Notes: generated from the sequence alone by a model not told the origin. A DNA stretch of 15,079 bases from Afipia sp. (GCA_026400415.1 JAPLPA010000236.1:2996-18074); one strand, 5' to 3'; positions 1 through 7,514 are shown, counted from the first letter of the stretch. Numbers and translations: made by a program.

Positions 1-767
1 TCGCCGTGAACATACTGCTGCCGCTTGCGATATATGCCGTCACGTTTGCAATTTCGGGACGCGAACACGGCGTCGCGGTTAATTTTACGCTGTCGGTCGC
101 CATTGTGGCGCCCATCGGCCTTTATGTTTACCGGATTGCCTATCAACCCATCGCACATGCGTCGGTGCTGGTGCTGCTGATCGCCTCGGTGGGAATCCAC
201 TTCGCGCTGCAGGGATTGGGGCTTGTGTTCTTCGGACCCGAAGGCCTTCGTGCGCCGGCGATGACAGCGTCGGCATTCACCGTAGGACCGCTGCGTGTCA
301 CCGGACAAAGCATCGGCATTTACGGCATCACCATCGCGCTGATCGCGGGGCTCTGGATACTGTTTGGTTATACGCTTTACGGAAAGGCGTTGCGCGCCAC
401 CGCCGTGAATCGTTTGGGCGCGCGCATCGTCGGCATACGCACATCATTGTCCGGCCAGATCTCGTTTCTGCTTGCCGCCATCATAGGTGCCGTCTCCGGA
501 ATTCTGATCGTTCCGATCACGACAATTTATTTCGATACCGGATTTCTGATCGGCCTGAAGGGATTCGTCGCCGCCATCATCGGCGGACTTGTGAGCTATC
601 CCCTCACTGCGATCGCCGCAATTGTTGTCGGGACCGTTGAAGCGTTCTCATCCTTCTATGCCAGCAACTTCAAAGAGGTCATCGTCTTCACGCTCCTTCT
701 GCCGGTTCTCATCCTTCGATCGCTGGCCTCGCCGGTCGTCGAAGAAGACGAGGACCAGCCGCAATGA
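1..767 (+). CDS. livH: LivH-type branched-chain amino acid ABC transporter permease (5' truncated)
   Basis: Inner-membrane permease of a LIV/HAAT-family ABC importer, forming the translocation path together with the LivM-like domain encoded next. The reading frame is open through the left edge (complete codons from base 3), so the GTG at 6 is internal. About 254 residues are present against roughly 290 for the family, and the missing 40 or so should hold the first membrane helix and the usual NFAHG-type segment. Visible traits are at least six long hydrophobic stretches, the family's YQPIAHAS segment (cf. YRPLRGAS) after an early helix pair, and a cytoplasmic coupling loop reading LYGKALRATAVNRLGARIVGI. 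The gene ends in an acidic EEDED tail. Its TGA overlaps the next start in an ATGA, indicating translational coupling. Substrate cannot be read from the permease; amino acids, amides, urea and aromatic acids are all handled by this family. Confidence 0.93.
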   Translation, partial: AVNILLPLAIYAVTFAISGREHGVAVNFTLSVAIVAPIGLYVYRIAYQPIAHASVLVLLIASVGIHFALQGLGLVFFGPEGLRAPAMTASAFTVGPLRVTGQSIGIYGITIALIAGLWILFGYTLYGKALRATAVNRLGARIVGIRTSLSGQISFLLAAIIGAVSGILIVPITTIYFDTGFLIGLKGFVAAIIGGLVSYPLTAIAAIVVGTVEAFSSFYASNFKEVIVFTLLLPVLILRSLASPVVEEDEDQPQ

Positions 768-2530
768 CACAGCGTTGGGCCATTTTGGTGTTCGCATTGA
801 TGATGGCGGCAGTTCCGTTCATTCCCGGCATGCCGCCGTTCTGGATCGTGCTGCTCGACAATATCGGCCTTGCAGCACTCGTCGCCATGGGCCTCGTCAT
901 TCTGACCGGCGTCGGCGGGTTAACGTCGTTCGGACAGGCTGCGTTCTGCGGATTTGGCGGCTATGTGACGGCGATTCTCACGACTTCATATGGACTATCG
1001 CCGTGGCTGACATTGCCGTTATCGCTGATGGCAAGCGGCTTCGCCGCCGTCGTGCTTGGGTTGATGACGGTCAGGCTCTCAGGACATTATCTTCCGCTGG
1101 GCACCATCGCCTGGGGACTCAGCCTTTTTTACCTGTTCAGCAAGCTGGAATTTCTCGGGCGCAATGACGGCATCTCGGGCATTCCGCCGCTGAGCTTTGG
1201 ATCGGTGCAACTCATCGGTCCCGGCAAGATTTATTTCATCATCTGGCTCGCGGTCGTGATCGCAGCACTTCTCACCGTGAACCTTCTGGATTCACGGACC
1301 GGCCGTGCCATCCGCGCATTGCGCCGGGGGCACATTGCCGCCGAAGCTTTCGGCGTGCAGACCGCGCGCGCAAAACTTCTCGTCTTTATATATGCGGCAG
1401 TTCTCGCGGGCCTTTCCGGATGGCTCTACGCGCATTTCCAGCGCGCAGTGAACCCGACGCCGTTCGGACTGACCGCCAGCATCGAATATCTTTTCATCGC
1501 GGTGGTTGGCGGTGCGGGTTACGTATGGGGTGCGATACTCGGTGCCGGCATCGTCGTTGTGCTCAAGGAAATTCTGCAGAGTTATCTGCCTTATTTTTTC
1601 AAGGGACAGGCGCAACTCGAAACCATCATCTTCGGGCTTCTTCTTGTCGGCCTGCTTCACGTCGCGCCGGGTGGATTATGGCCGCGCCTCGCCGCACTGC
1701 TGCCGGCGAAGGCAAAAAATCGCAACCCGCAGGCCGCATCCCCGCTGGCACCGCGCGAGAAAGCAATTGGCAACGGACCCCTGCTTCAGGTCGACAACGC
1801 ACGCAAGCAATTCGGTGGCGTGATCGCCGTCAACGATGTCAGCTTCATCGTGCAGCGGCAGGAAATCGTTGCGCTGATAGGCCCGAACGGAGCCGGAAAA
1901 AGCACGACGTTCAATCTGATTACCGGAATCCTGTCTCCGTCAGCCGGCACATTTTCTCTGTCCGGACAAAACATCAACGGCACGCCGCCACAAAAAATCG
2001 CTCGGCTCGGCGTTGCCCGCACATTCCAGCATGTGAAACTGGTGCCGGATATGAGTGTGCTGGAGAACGTCGTTATTGGCGCGCATCTGCGCGGCCATTC
2101 CGGTGCGATCGCCAGCATGCTGCGGCTGGACCGCGCCGACGAAGCCAAGTTACTTGCGGAGGCAGCAAAGCAGATCGAGCGCGTCGGGCTGGGCGAACAG
2201 ATGCATCAGCTTGCCGGAAGCCTCTCGCTCGGCCAGCAGCGCATCGTCGAGATAGCACGCGCGCTGTGCATCGATCCGATTTTGCTGCTGCTCGACGAGC
2301 CCGCCGCCGGTCTTCGCCATATGGAAAAGCAGAAGCTCGCCATTTTGTTGCGGCAGTTACGCGATGAGGGCATGTCGGTGCTGCTGGTCGAACACGATAT
2401 GGGATTCGTGATGGACCTCGCCGAACGCATCGTGGTGCTGGATTTCGGTACCAAGATCGCAGAGGGCACGCCTGCCGCGATCCGCGCCAATCCCGATGTC
2501 ATCAAGGCTTATCTTGGAGCCGCGTCATGA
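764..2530 (+). CDS. Fused LivM-LivG ABC transporter protein: permease domain plus ATPase domain
   Basis: A 588-residue single chain joining the second permease and one ATPase of a LIV/HAAT importer. Residues 1-310 are LivM-like: about eight to nine hydrophobic segments, the motif LTSFGQAAFCGFGGY near 52-67 and the coupling loop SRTGRAIRALRRGHIAAEAFGV near 177-198. A polar linker (about 311-340) leads to a LivG-type ATPase with Walker A GPNGAGKST (373-381), Q-loop glutamine in ARTFQHVKL (about 422), signature LSLGQQ (487-492), Walker B LLLLDEP (507-513) and the switch histidine in VEHDM (544). All ATPase motifs look intact. The signature has Leu where Tyr is common (LSYGQQ). The frame is continuous from start to stop, so the fusion is genuine in this sequence. 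Fused LivM-LivG proteins are known in alphaproteobacteria. The start overlaps the livH stop and the TGA overlaps the livF ATG. Confidence 0.95.
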   Translation: MTQRWAILVFALMMAAVPFIPGMPPFWIVLLDNIGLAALVAMGLVILTGVGGLTSFGQAAFCGFGGYVTAILTTSYGLSPWLTLPLSLMASGFAAVVLGLMTVRLSGHYLPLGTIAWGLSLFYLFSKLEFLGRNDGISGIPPLSFGSVQLIGPGKIYFIIWLAVVIAALLTVNLLDSRTGRAIRALRRGHIAAEAFGVQTARAKLLVFIYAAVLAGLSGWLYAHFQRAVNPTPFGLTASIEYLFIAVVGGAGYVWGAILGAGIVVVLKEILQSYLPYFFKGQAQLETIIFGLLLVGLLHVAPGGLWPRLAALLPAKAKNRNPQAASPLAPREKAIGNGPLLQVDNARKQFGGVIAVNDVSFIVQRQEIVALIGPNGAGKSTTFNLITGILSPSAGTFSLSGQNINGTPPQKIARLGVARTFQHVKLVPDMSVLENVVIGAHLRGHSGAIASMLRLDRADEAKLLAEAAKQIERVGLGEQMHQLAGSLSLGQQRIVEIARALCIDPILLLLDEPAAGLRHMEKQKLAILLRQLRDEGMSVLLVEHDMGFVMDLAERIVVLDFGTKIAEGTPAAIRANPDVIKAYLGAAS

Positions 2531-3243
2531 GCGCGCTTTTGACGGTCAGCGATGTGTCGGTGGCCTATGGCAAAGTCGAGGCGGTCCGTTCGGTGTCGCT
2601 CCACGTCGATGCCGGCGAGATCGTCACCATCATCGGCGCCAACGGTGCCGGGAAGACCACGCTCATGAATGCCATCATGGGAATTCTACCGCTGAACGGC
2701 AGCGTCACGTTTCGTGGTCGGCAGGTTTCACGCCTCGACATCGAGGATCGCGTAGCGGCGGGCCTCAGCATCGTGCCGGAGCATCGCGAATTGTTCGGCT
2801 CGATGACGGTCGAGGAAAATCTGCAACTCGGCGCGTTTCGTGTTCCACGTGCTGAGGCTACAAGTGCGTTGGAACGCGTTAACACGCTGTTTCCAAGGCT
2901 GAAGGAACGCCGCACACAATTGGCCGGGACGTTATCCGGCGGCGAACAGCAGATGCTTGCGATGGGCCGTGCACTGATGGGCCAGCCAAAACTGCTGATG
3001 CTCGACGAGCCGAGCCTCGGACTGGCACCTTTGATCGTGGCGGATATTTTCCGCATTGTCGGCGAATTGCGCCAGGCCGGCGTGGCGGTTTTGCTGGTGG
3101 AGCAGAACGCCCGAGCCGCACTGGCAATCGCGGATCGGGCCTATGTGATGGAGCTTGGCGAGTTCATCATGAACGGTTCGGCCAAGGAGATCAGCGACGA
3201 TCCGCGAGTAGCCGCGAGCTATCTCGGATTTCAGAGCAGCTGA
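2527..3243 (+). CDS. livF: LivF-type ABC transporter ATPase
   Basis: Second cytoplasmic ATPase of the LIV/HAAT importer, pairing with the LivG domain of the preceding fusion protein. At 238 residues it has normal LivF length. Motifs in order: Walker A GANGAGKTT (37-45), the LivF-type VPEHRELF segment (about 83-90) followed by MTVEENL, signature LSGGEQQ (136-142), Walker B LLMLDEP (156-162) and the LivF-characteristic VEQN (about 191-194) in place of the VEHD of LivG. Translation is coupled to the upstream gene through an ATGA overlap. It is the last gene of the operon; the hairpin at 3267-3290 follows within 25 bases. Nothing appears missing. Confidence 0.96.
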   Translation: MSALLTVSDVSVAYGKVEAVRSVSLHVDAGEIVTIIGANGAGKTTLMNAIMGILPLNGSVTFRGRQVSRLDIEDRVAAGLSIVPEHRELFGSMTVEENLQLGAFRVPRAEATSALERVNTLFPRLKERRTQLAGTLSGGEQQMLAMGRALMGQPKLLMLDEPSLGLAPLIVADIFRIVGELRQAGVAVLLVEQNARAALAIADRAYVMELGEFIMNGSAKEISDDPRVAASYLGFQSS

Positions 3244-3266
3244 AGTGTGGAATGCCCCTTACGAAA

Positions 3267-3290
3267 ATGCCCGGCGCGATGGCCGGGCAT
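3267..3290. terminator. Hairpin between convergent genes, probable bidirectional terminator
   Basis: Perfect 9-bp stem (ATGCCCGGC paired with GCCGGGCAT) around a 6-base loop. It lies between the livF stop and the end of the minus-strand binding-protein gene. Reading the minus strand, the stem is followed by TTTTCGT, a classic though short U-tract, so it should terminate the binding-protein transcript. On the plus strand the following bases are less T-rich, so termination of the liv operon here is plausible but weaker. Confidence 0.8.
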
Positions 3291-3323
3291 ATCGTTGTCG
3301 CAACGAAGTGCGAATCGAGGTGG

Positions 3324-4475
3324 TTATTTGATGACTTCGTATTTGCCACCCTTCACCGTCAGTAGAATGCGTGCACGGTCGTCCGTGCCGTAGCGATCCT
3401 TCTCGGTGAAGTTATAGACGCCCTGGCTTGCCGCCATGTCCTTCTCGGCCATCAGTGCCTGACGGAGCGCATCGCGGAATTCAGGCGTACCAGGCTTGGC
3501 CGTTTTCAGAGCGACCGGTACGATGCGCTTGAGAACTTCGAAAGCGTCGTACATGTGGCCCGCAAACTGGCTGCGGGTACTGGCACCGAACTTGGTTTCG
3601 TAAGCCGTGTTCAATGCCATGCCGGGCTTCTTGGTGAGAGCGGTGTCTGGCTGTCCTTCCGGAGCCATTACTGGTCCCGCAACCATGACGACTGCTTCGG
3701 CCGCCGGTCCTCCAACGCGAATGAAGTCCATCGAGGCGGCACCGTGGGTCTGGTAGATCAGCCCCTTGTAGCCTTTGCTGCGAAGTTCGATCTGCGGCAA
3801 GGCCGCTGCGGCACCCGACGCGCCGATCAGTACGGCATCCGGATTGGCAGCAATCAGCTTCAGAACCTGACCCGTCACAGACGTATCGGCGCGCGCGAAG
3901 CGCTCTTCATCGACGATGCTGATTCCCGATCCGTCGGTCTGCTTCTTGAGATCGTTGATCCAAAGATCGCCGTAGGAATCCGAATAGCCGATATAGCCGA
4001 CGGTCTTCACATTGTTCTTTTTCATGTGCTCATAAAGCACCTTGCCCATGATCGGAATCGGCTGCGGCATGGCAACTGTCCATTTCGCGCGCTCCGGCGG
4101 GATTGGAAGCGGCGCGAGCGAGAAGTGCACGACACCTGCTTCGTTCGCAACCGTCGAAACCGCAATCGAAGACGGCGTTATCGAAGAGCCAATGATGACA
4201 TCGGCGTTGGATTCGGTAACGAAGCGTCGCGCATTGGTCGTCGCGGCTGTCGGATCGCCTGCGTCGTCCAGCACGATGGTCTTGATCTTCGCCCCGCCGA
4301 TAACGGTCGGAACGAATTCCATAGCGTTCTTTTCCGGCACGCCAAGAGCCGCTCCCGGACCCGTCGTGCTCAGCGAGATGCCGACGGTGATGTCCTGCGC
4401 CATCGCAGAGACGAGTGCGCCCGGCAGAGCCACCGACGCCAAAAGCGCCATCGCCCTTATTGTGAGTTTATTCAT
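3324..4475 (-). CDS. LIV-type ABC transporter periplasmic substrate-binding protein
   Basis: Periplasmic receptor of the Peripla_BP_6 (LivK/AmiC-like) class, 383 residues. Residues 1-26 form a Sec signal peptide: positive start (MNKLTIR), hydrophobic core, and a cleavage site after AMA before QDITVG. The mature part begins with the family's GISLSTTGPGAALGVPEKNAMEF segment and later shows the two-lobe pattern, including GYIGYSDSYGD and DAVLIGASGAAAALP. The ATG is supported by a strong GGGGAGGA ribosome-binding site. The gene converges on the liv operon, which lacks its own binding protein in the visible part, so it probably serves that transporter. It is divergent from pobA, hinting at an aromatic-acid ligand. 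Related binding proteins in Rhodopseudomonas and Bradyrhizobium bind hydroxybenzoates and phenylpropanoids, but ligand choice cannot be read here. Confidence 0.93.
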   Translation of the reverse strand: MNKLTIRAMALLASVALPGALVSAMAQDITVGISLSTTGPGAALGVPEKNAMEFVPTVIGGAKIKTIVLDDAGDPTAATTNARRFVTESNADVIIGSSITPSSIAVSTVANEAGVVHFSLAPLPIPPERAKWTVAMPQPIPIMGKVLYEHMKKNNVKTVGYIGYSDSYGDLWINDLKKQTDGSGISIVDEERFARADTSVTGQVLKLIAANPDAVLIGASGAAAALPQIELRSKGYKGLIYQTHGAASMDFIRVGGPAAEAVVMVAGPVMAPEGQPDTALTKKPGMALNTAYETKFGASTRSQFAGHMYDAFEVLKRIVPVALKTAKPGTPEFRDALRQALMAEKDMAASQGVYNFTEKDRYGTDDRARILLTVKGGKYEVIK

Positions 4476-4636
4476 GCAGTCCTCCCCTCAAGGTTTTTGA
4501 ACTTTTTGGCAGATTAGATAAGCAGTTAGTTATAGAGTATAATGATCGCCGGTTGAGTCAATGGAATGCGGAAGTTTGCGCTGCAACCGTCGTTCAGGAT
4601 CGGTGGTATTCGGATATCCCTTCCAAGCCCAATATC

Positions 4637-4650
4637 GTTGATATATCAAC
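4637..4650. promoter_or_regulatory. Perfect 14-bp palindrome upstream of pobA, candidate operator
   Basis: GTTGATATATCAAC reads identically on both strands. It lies about 95 bases before the pobA start in the 270-bp region shared with the divergent binding-protein gene, and its TTGATA could serve as a -35 element for pobA. The symmetry and length suit a dimeric regulator (GntR, MarR or similar). No regulator gene is adjacent. The rest of the 4476-4745 interval holds an AT-rich patch near 4513-4545 and a short TTGAGTCAA palindrome at 4553-4561, with no other gene visible. Confidence 0.5.
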
Positions 4651-4734
4651 CCGCAATTTTGTGGCATAGTCATCGGAGTCGCCTGATCGCGCTACCTTGA
4701 CGCATAAGGGCCTTGAGACATAGCGAAAAGCCCC

Positions 4735-4738
4735 GGAG
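4735..4738 (+). promoter_or_regulatory. Ribosome-binding site that decides the pobA TTG start
   Basis: GGAG lies 7 bases before the TTG at 4746, ideal Shine-Dalgarno spacing. The upstream in-frame TTG at 4713 has only an AAGGG two bases away, too close to work well. Confidence 0.65.
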
Positions 4739-4745
4739 CAGACGG

Positions 4746-5918
4746 TTGCGGACACAGGTTGCGATTATCGGTGCGGGGCCAGCGGGCCTGCTTCTCGGCC
4801 AGTTGCTGCACGCTTATGGCATCGAGAACATCATCCTCGAACGCAAGGATCGCGACTATGTGCTGGCGCGCATTCGCGCCGGCGTACTCGAGCAAGGTAC
4901 AGTAGGTCTTCTCGAAGAGGTTGGCGTCGCGGCGCGGCTGCATCGCGAAGGGCTGGTGCATGATGGCATCGAGCTAGCATTCGGCGGTGCGCGACACCGG
5001 ATCGATATGAAGCAAGCGACCGGCGGCAAGACCGTCACGATTTATGGACAGACCGAAGTGACGCGCGACCTGATGGATGCGCGCGACAGGGCCGGACTAA
5101 AAATTGTCTATGACGCCGACAATGTTAGCTTGCACGATTTTGACAGTTACAAACCGCGCGTGCGTTACGTCAAGGACGGTGTCACGCATGAAATCGCCTG
5201 CGACTTCATTTCTGGGTGCGACGGCTTCCATGGCGTCAGCCGCGAGAGCATCAAGGCCGAAGCGATCAAAATATTCGAACGGGTCTATCCATTCGGCTGG
5301 CTCGGCATTCTGTCCGAGACCCCGCCTGTGTCGGAGGAATTGATCTACGCCAATCACGAGCGAGGCTTCGCACTTTGCTCGATGCGCTCGCACACCCGCA
5401 GCCGCTACTATGTCCAATGTACGCTGGACGACCACATCGACAACTGGCCAGACAACAAATTCTGGGACGAATTGAAGCGCCGACTTGACCGGGAAGCCGT
5501 CGATCGTCTCGTGACCGGGCCTTCTATTGAAAAAAGCATCGCGCCGTTGAGAAGTTTCGTCGCAGAACCGATGCGCTTCGGACGATTGTTTCTGGCGGGC
5601 GACGCCGCCCATATCGTACCGCCGACCGGTGCCAAGGGGCTGAACCTGGCGACCAGTGACGTTCACTATCTCTCAACGGCGTTACGCGAGTTCTACAGCG
5701 AGACGTCGAGCGCAGGCATCGACGACTATTCCCGCCGCGCGCTCACGCGAGTCTGGAAGGCCGAGCGTTTCTCGTGGTGGATGACTTCGATCCTGCATCG
5801 CTTTCCCGATACGGATGCGTTCAGCGCGCGGATTCAAAATGCCGAACTGGATTATCTTGTCAGCTCAAAAGCTGCGACAACAGCGCTCTCAGAAAACTAC
5901 GTCGGACTTCCGTATTGA
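4746..5918 (+). CDS. pobA: 4-hydroxybenzoate 3-monooxygenase (p-hydroxybenzoate hydroxylase)
   Basis: Cytoplasmic FAD monooxygenase that converts 4-hydroxybenzoate to protocatechuate with NADPH and O2, feeding the beta-ketoadipate pathway. I start it at TTG 4746 (390 residues; Pseudomonas PobA has 394) because this gives the family N-terminus RTQVAIIGAGPAG and aligns without gaps. With this start the known functional residues fall on the Pseudomonas numbers: Arg44, Tyr201, Ser212, Arg214, Arg220, Tyr222, Pro293 and Tyr385. The FAD motif GAGPAG is at 9-14, the DG motif near 159-160 and GDAAHIVPPTGAKGLNL at 285-301. Arg33, Tyr38 and Arg42, in the helix associated with NADPH specificity, are also present. 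A further TTG at 4713 would add 11 residues, with a poor ribosome-binding site. No pobR neighbour is visible. Function is very secure. Confidence 0.97.
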   Translation: MRTQVAIIGAGPAGLLLGQLLHAYGIENIILERKDRDYVLARIRAGVLEQGTVGLLEEVGVAARLHREGLVHDGIELAFGGARHRIDMKQATGGKTVTIYGQTEVTRDLMDARDRAGLKIVYDADNVSLHDFDSYKPRVRYVKDGVTHEIACDFISGCDGFHGVSRESIKAEAIKIFERVYPFGWLGILSETPPVSEELIYANHERGFALCSMRSHTRSRYYVQCTLDDHIDNWPDNKFWDELKRRLDREAVDRLVTGPSIEKSIAPLRSFVAEPMRFGRLFLAGDAAHIVPPTGAKGLNLATSDVHYLSTALREFYSETSSAGIDDYSRRALTRVWKAERFSWWMTSILHRFPDTDAFSARIQNAELDYLVSSKAATTALSENYVGLPY

Positions 5919-5920
5919 CG

Positions 5921-5959
5921 CGCGTTTGAAACGCGAGAATTGATTTCGTTTCAAACGAA
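5921..5959. promoter_or_regulatory. Pair of matched 15-bp palindromes, candidate tandem operator or hairpin
   Basis: Two perfect odd-centred palindromes lie between pobA and the thioesterase gene: CGCGTTTGAAACGCG (5921-5935) and TTCGTTTCAAACGAA (5945-5959), with centres 24 bp apart. They share the core CGTTT-N-AAACG with opposite centre base, so each is also the reverse complement of the other. RNA could therefore fold into an 11-bp stem (5923-5933 with 5947-5957) with a 13-base loop. No T-tract follows, which argues against a simple terminator. A dimeric repressor binding two sites is the simplest reading. Confidence 0.55.
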
Positions 5960-6000
5960 CATTCCGGTGAATGCGAAGCGCGACCGTGCTAAGGTAAAAC

Positions 6001-6447
6001 ATGAGCGCGACAGACATTTCCGCAGACATTCTCCAAAACATTCCAGATGGCTTTGCGCGTCATTGGCGGACAAGCCCGCTGACCGAACCTTGGGAGCCGA
6101 TCTATTCAAAGACAACGGCCGATGCCGTGATCATTGGGTTGCGGCTCGCGAAACCGCACACCAACTCGCGCGGCATGGTTCATGGCGGGTTGATTTCCGC
6201 GCTCGCCGACAATGCAATGGGATCAAGTTGCGGCGTCCGCGTGAAAGACGGCGGAAGACTTGTCACGATCAGCCTCAATGTCGATTTTCTTGCTTCGGCA
6301 AATATCGGACAGTGGCTTGAGGTAAATACCAATTTCGTGAAAATCGGCGGGTCGGTTTGCTTCGCGCAATGCCTTATCACCTCCGATGGCGAGCCCTGCG
6401 CGAGGGCCAGTGCGACCTTTAAGGTTGCGAAAGCCAAGCCCGTCTAA
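6001..6447 (+). CDS. PaaI-family hotdog-fold acyl-CoA thioesterase
   Basis: A 148-residue single hotdog domain, probably a cytoplasmic CoA-thioester hydrolase. The diagnostic segment RGMVHGGLISALADNAMG (about residues 57-74) holds the HGG turn (61-63) and the acidic residue (Asp70) expected at the start of the central helix of PaaI/YbgC-type enzymes; Asn55 lies just upstream. The C-terminal half shows the usual strands VTISLNVDFL and CARASATFKV. The ATG has an AAGG ribosome-binding site six bases away. It sits 82 bases after pobA on the same strand, behind the paired palindromes, so it may be separately regulated. Substrate is unknown: PaaI relatives hydrolyse hydroxylated phenylacetyl-CoA, but aryl- and medium-chain-specific members look alike. 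Confidence 0.9.
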   Translation: MSATDISADILQNIPDGFARHWRTSPLTEPWEPIYSKTTADAVIIGLRLAKPHTNSRGMVHGGLISALADNAMGSSCGVRVKDGGRLVTISLNVDFLASANIGQWLEVNTNFVKIGGSVCFAQCLITSDGEPCARASATFKVAKAKPV

Positions 6448-6451
6448 TCGC

Positions 6452-6477
6452 ACAACAAGCCTTCCGCGAGGTGTTGT
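6452..6477 (+). other. Weak hairpin after the thioesterase gene
   Basis: ACAACA and TGTTGT can pair across 14 bases, with an inner CCT/AGG pair separated by a two-base bulge. It begins five bases after the thioesterase stop, which suits an attenuator or weak terminator, but no T-tract follows. Confidence 0.25.
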
Positions 6478-6533
6478 CCGATTCGAAACTCGGCCTATCT
6501 TGGTTCTATCGAGAATCTTTGGCGAGACCGCTC

Positions 6534-7157
6534 ATGTCTGACGCACACTACCCCAGCGACGTCGCATTCACACCGGCCGTCAAGGACATCCAGTCGCGCA
6601 AAGGATCACGCGAAGCCTACGCGCGCGTCGAGCAGAACGGCGGCTGGCAGACCGAGATCGACGCAGCGCTCGCGGCTTTCATCGGTGAGCAGACGAGCTT
6701 TTTTCTTGGGACTGCTAATGCGGAGGGCCAGCCCTATATCCAGCATCGCGGCGGACCACCCGGCTTCATCAAAATCCTCGACAAGCAGACATTGGCGTTC
6801 GCGGATTTTCGCGGCAATCGGCAATACATCACGCAAGGCAATCTTGCCGAGAACCCCAAGGCCTATATTTTCCTGATAGACTATGTGCATCGCCGCCGCA
6901 TCAAAATCTGGGGCGAAGCGCGCGTGGTCGAGGACGATCCGGCACTCGTCGCCTCGCTGATGCCGCGCGACTACAAGGCGAAGCCCGAACAGGCGATCCT
7001 GTTCAAGATCGCCGCGTGGGACAGCAACTGCCCGCAGCACATTCCGCAGAAGATTGATGTTGCCGACGTCGCTGCCGTGGTGAGGCAGCGCGACGAGCGG
7101 ATCGCGGCGCTTGAAGCGGAAATTGCCGAATTGAAAAAGCAACTCTCGCCGAGCTGA
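6534..7157 (+). CDS. FMN-binding split-barrel protein of the pyridoxamine 5'-phosphate oxidase-like superfamily
   Basis: A 207-residue flavin-binding split-barrel protein. Core features include the strand TSFFLGTANAEGQPYIQHRGGPPGFIKIL (about residues 54-82), LAFADFRGNRQYITQGNL (87-104), and RRIKIWGEARVVED (about 121-134), as in the Pfam Putative_PNPOx group. These proteins bind FMN or related cofactors and few have an assigned reaction, so I do not name a substrate. The C-terminus (about 186-204) is charged and heptad-like (RDERIAALEAEIAELKKQL) and may form a short coiled coil. I prefer ATG 6534, preceded by GGCGAGA, because family members begin with a similar HYPSDVAFTPAVK stretch. An in-frame GTG at 6471 would add 21 residues of low family character. 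Confidence 0.88.
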   Translation: MSDAHYPSDVAFTPAVKDIQSRKGSREAYARVEQNGGWQTEIDAALAAFIGEQTSFFLGTANAEGQPYIQHRGGPPGFIKILDKQTLAFADFRGNRQYITQGNLAENPKAYIFLIDYVHRRRIKIWGEARVVEDDPALVASLMPRDYKAKPEQAILFKIAAWDSNCPQHIPQKIDVADVAAVVRQRDERIAALEAEIAELKKQLSPS

Positions 7158-7180
7158 AGCGCGCGTGCTTTAACCGGCCC

Positions 7181-7498
7181 ATGAACCCGCTCATGAGCGA
7201 AACATCAAATCCATGCCAGAGCTGCGGCGCATGCTGCTCCTATTCGAGCAACTGGCCGCGCTTTACAATTGAGGACGATGCCGCGCTGGACCTCATTCCG
7301 ACCGCATTCGTCAATGAGCGACTATCCGGCATGCGTTGCGACGGTGAGCGATGCAGCGCCCTCAAAGGCGAAGTCGGAAAGTCGACAGCCTGCGGGATTT
7401 ATGACGTGCGGCCGGAGGTGTGCCGGATATGCATGCCGGGCGACGCCGAATGCACAATGGCGCGGCGCAGATTCGGTCTTGCGGCGCTTGCAGCTTAG
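7181..7498 (+). CDS. YkgJ-type CxxCxxCC metal-chelating domain protein
   Basis: A small cysteine-rich protein (105 residues from ATG 7181, or 101 from ATG 7193) of the YkgJ / UPF0153 group, proposed to bind Zn or an Fe cluster. The N-terminal motif CQSCGACC supplies four cysteines at 12, 15, 18 and 19. Further cysteines follow in GMRCDGERCSAL, TACGIYDVRPEVCRICMPGD and DAECTMA. The IYDVRPEVCRI segment is the family's usual second conserved block. Neither start has a strong ribosome-binding site. It begins 23 bases after the split-barrel gene on the same strand, so the two are probably co-transcribed. Function is unknown. Confidence 0.87.
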   Translation: MNPLMSETSNPCQSCGACCSYSSNWPRFTIEDDAALDLIPTAFVNERLSGMRCDGERCSALKGEVGKSTACGIYDVRPEVCRICMPGDAECTMARRRFGLAALAA

Positions 7499-7514
7499 AG
7501 GCGGAATGTCGGAG

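Noticed and set aside
3555..4517. 320-residue open frame on the plus strand
   Set aside because: It is antisense to the binding-protein gene, has Arg/His-rich shadow composition, no recognisable domain, and the minus-strand gene has a signal peptide and a strong ribosome-binding site.
4536..4561. Promoter of the binding-protein gene as TTGACT plus TATACT on the minus strand
   Set aside because: The hexamers look good, but the spacer is only 14 bases, too short for a normal sigma70 promoter. The AT-rich region probably still contains the promoter, but I cannot place it.
4638..4649. FNR/CRP-type box (TTGAT...ATCAA) upstream of pobA
   Set aside because: The FNR consensus needs four bases between half-sites; here there are only two, so the geometry is wrong.
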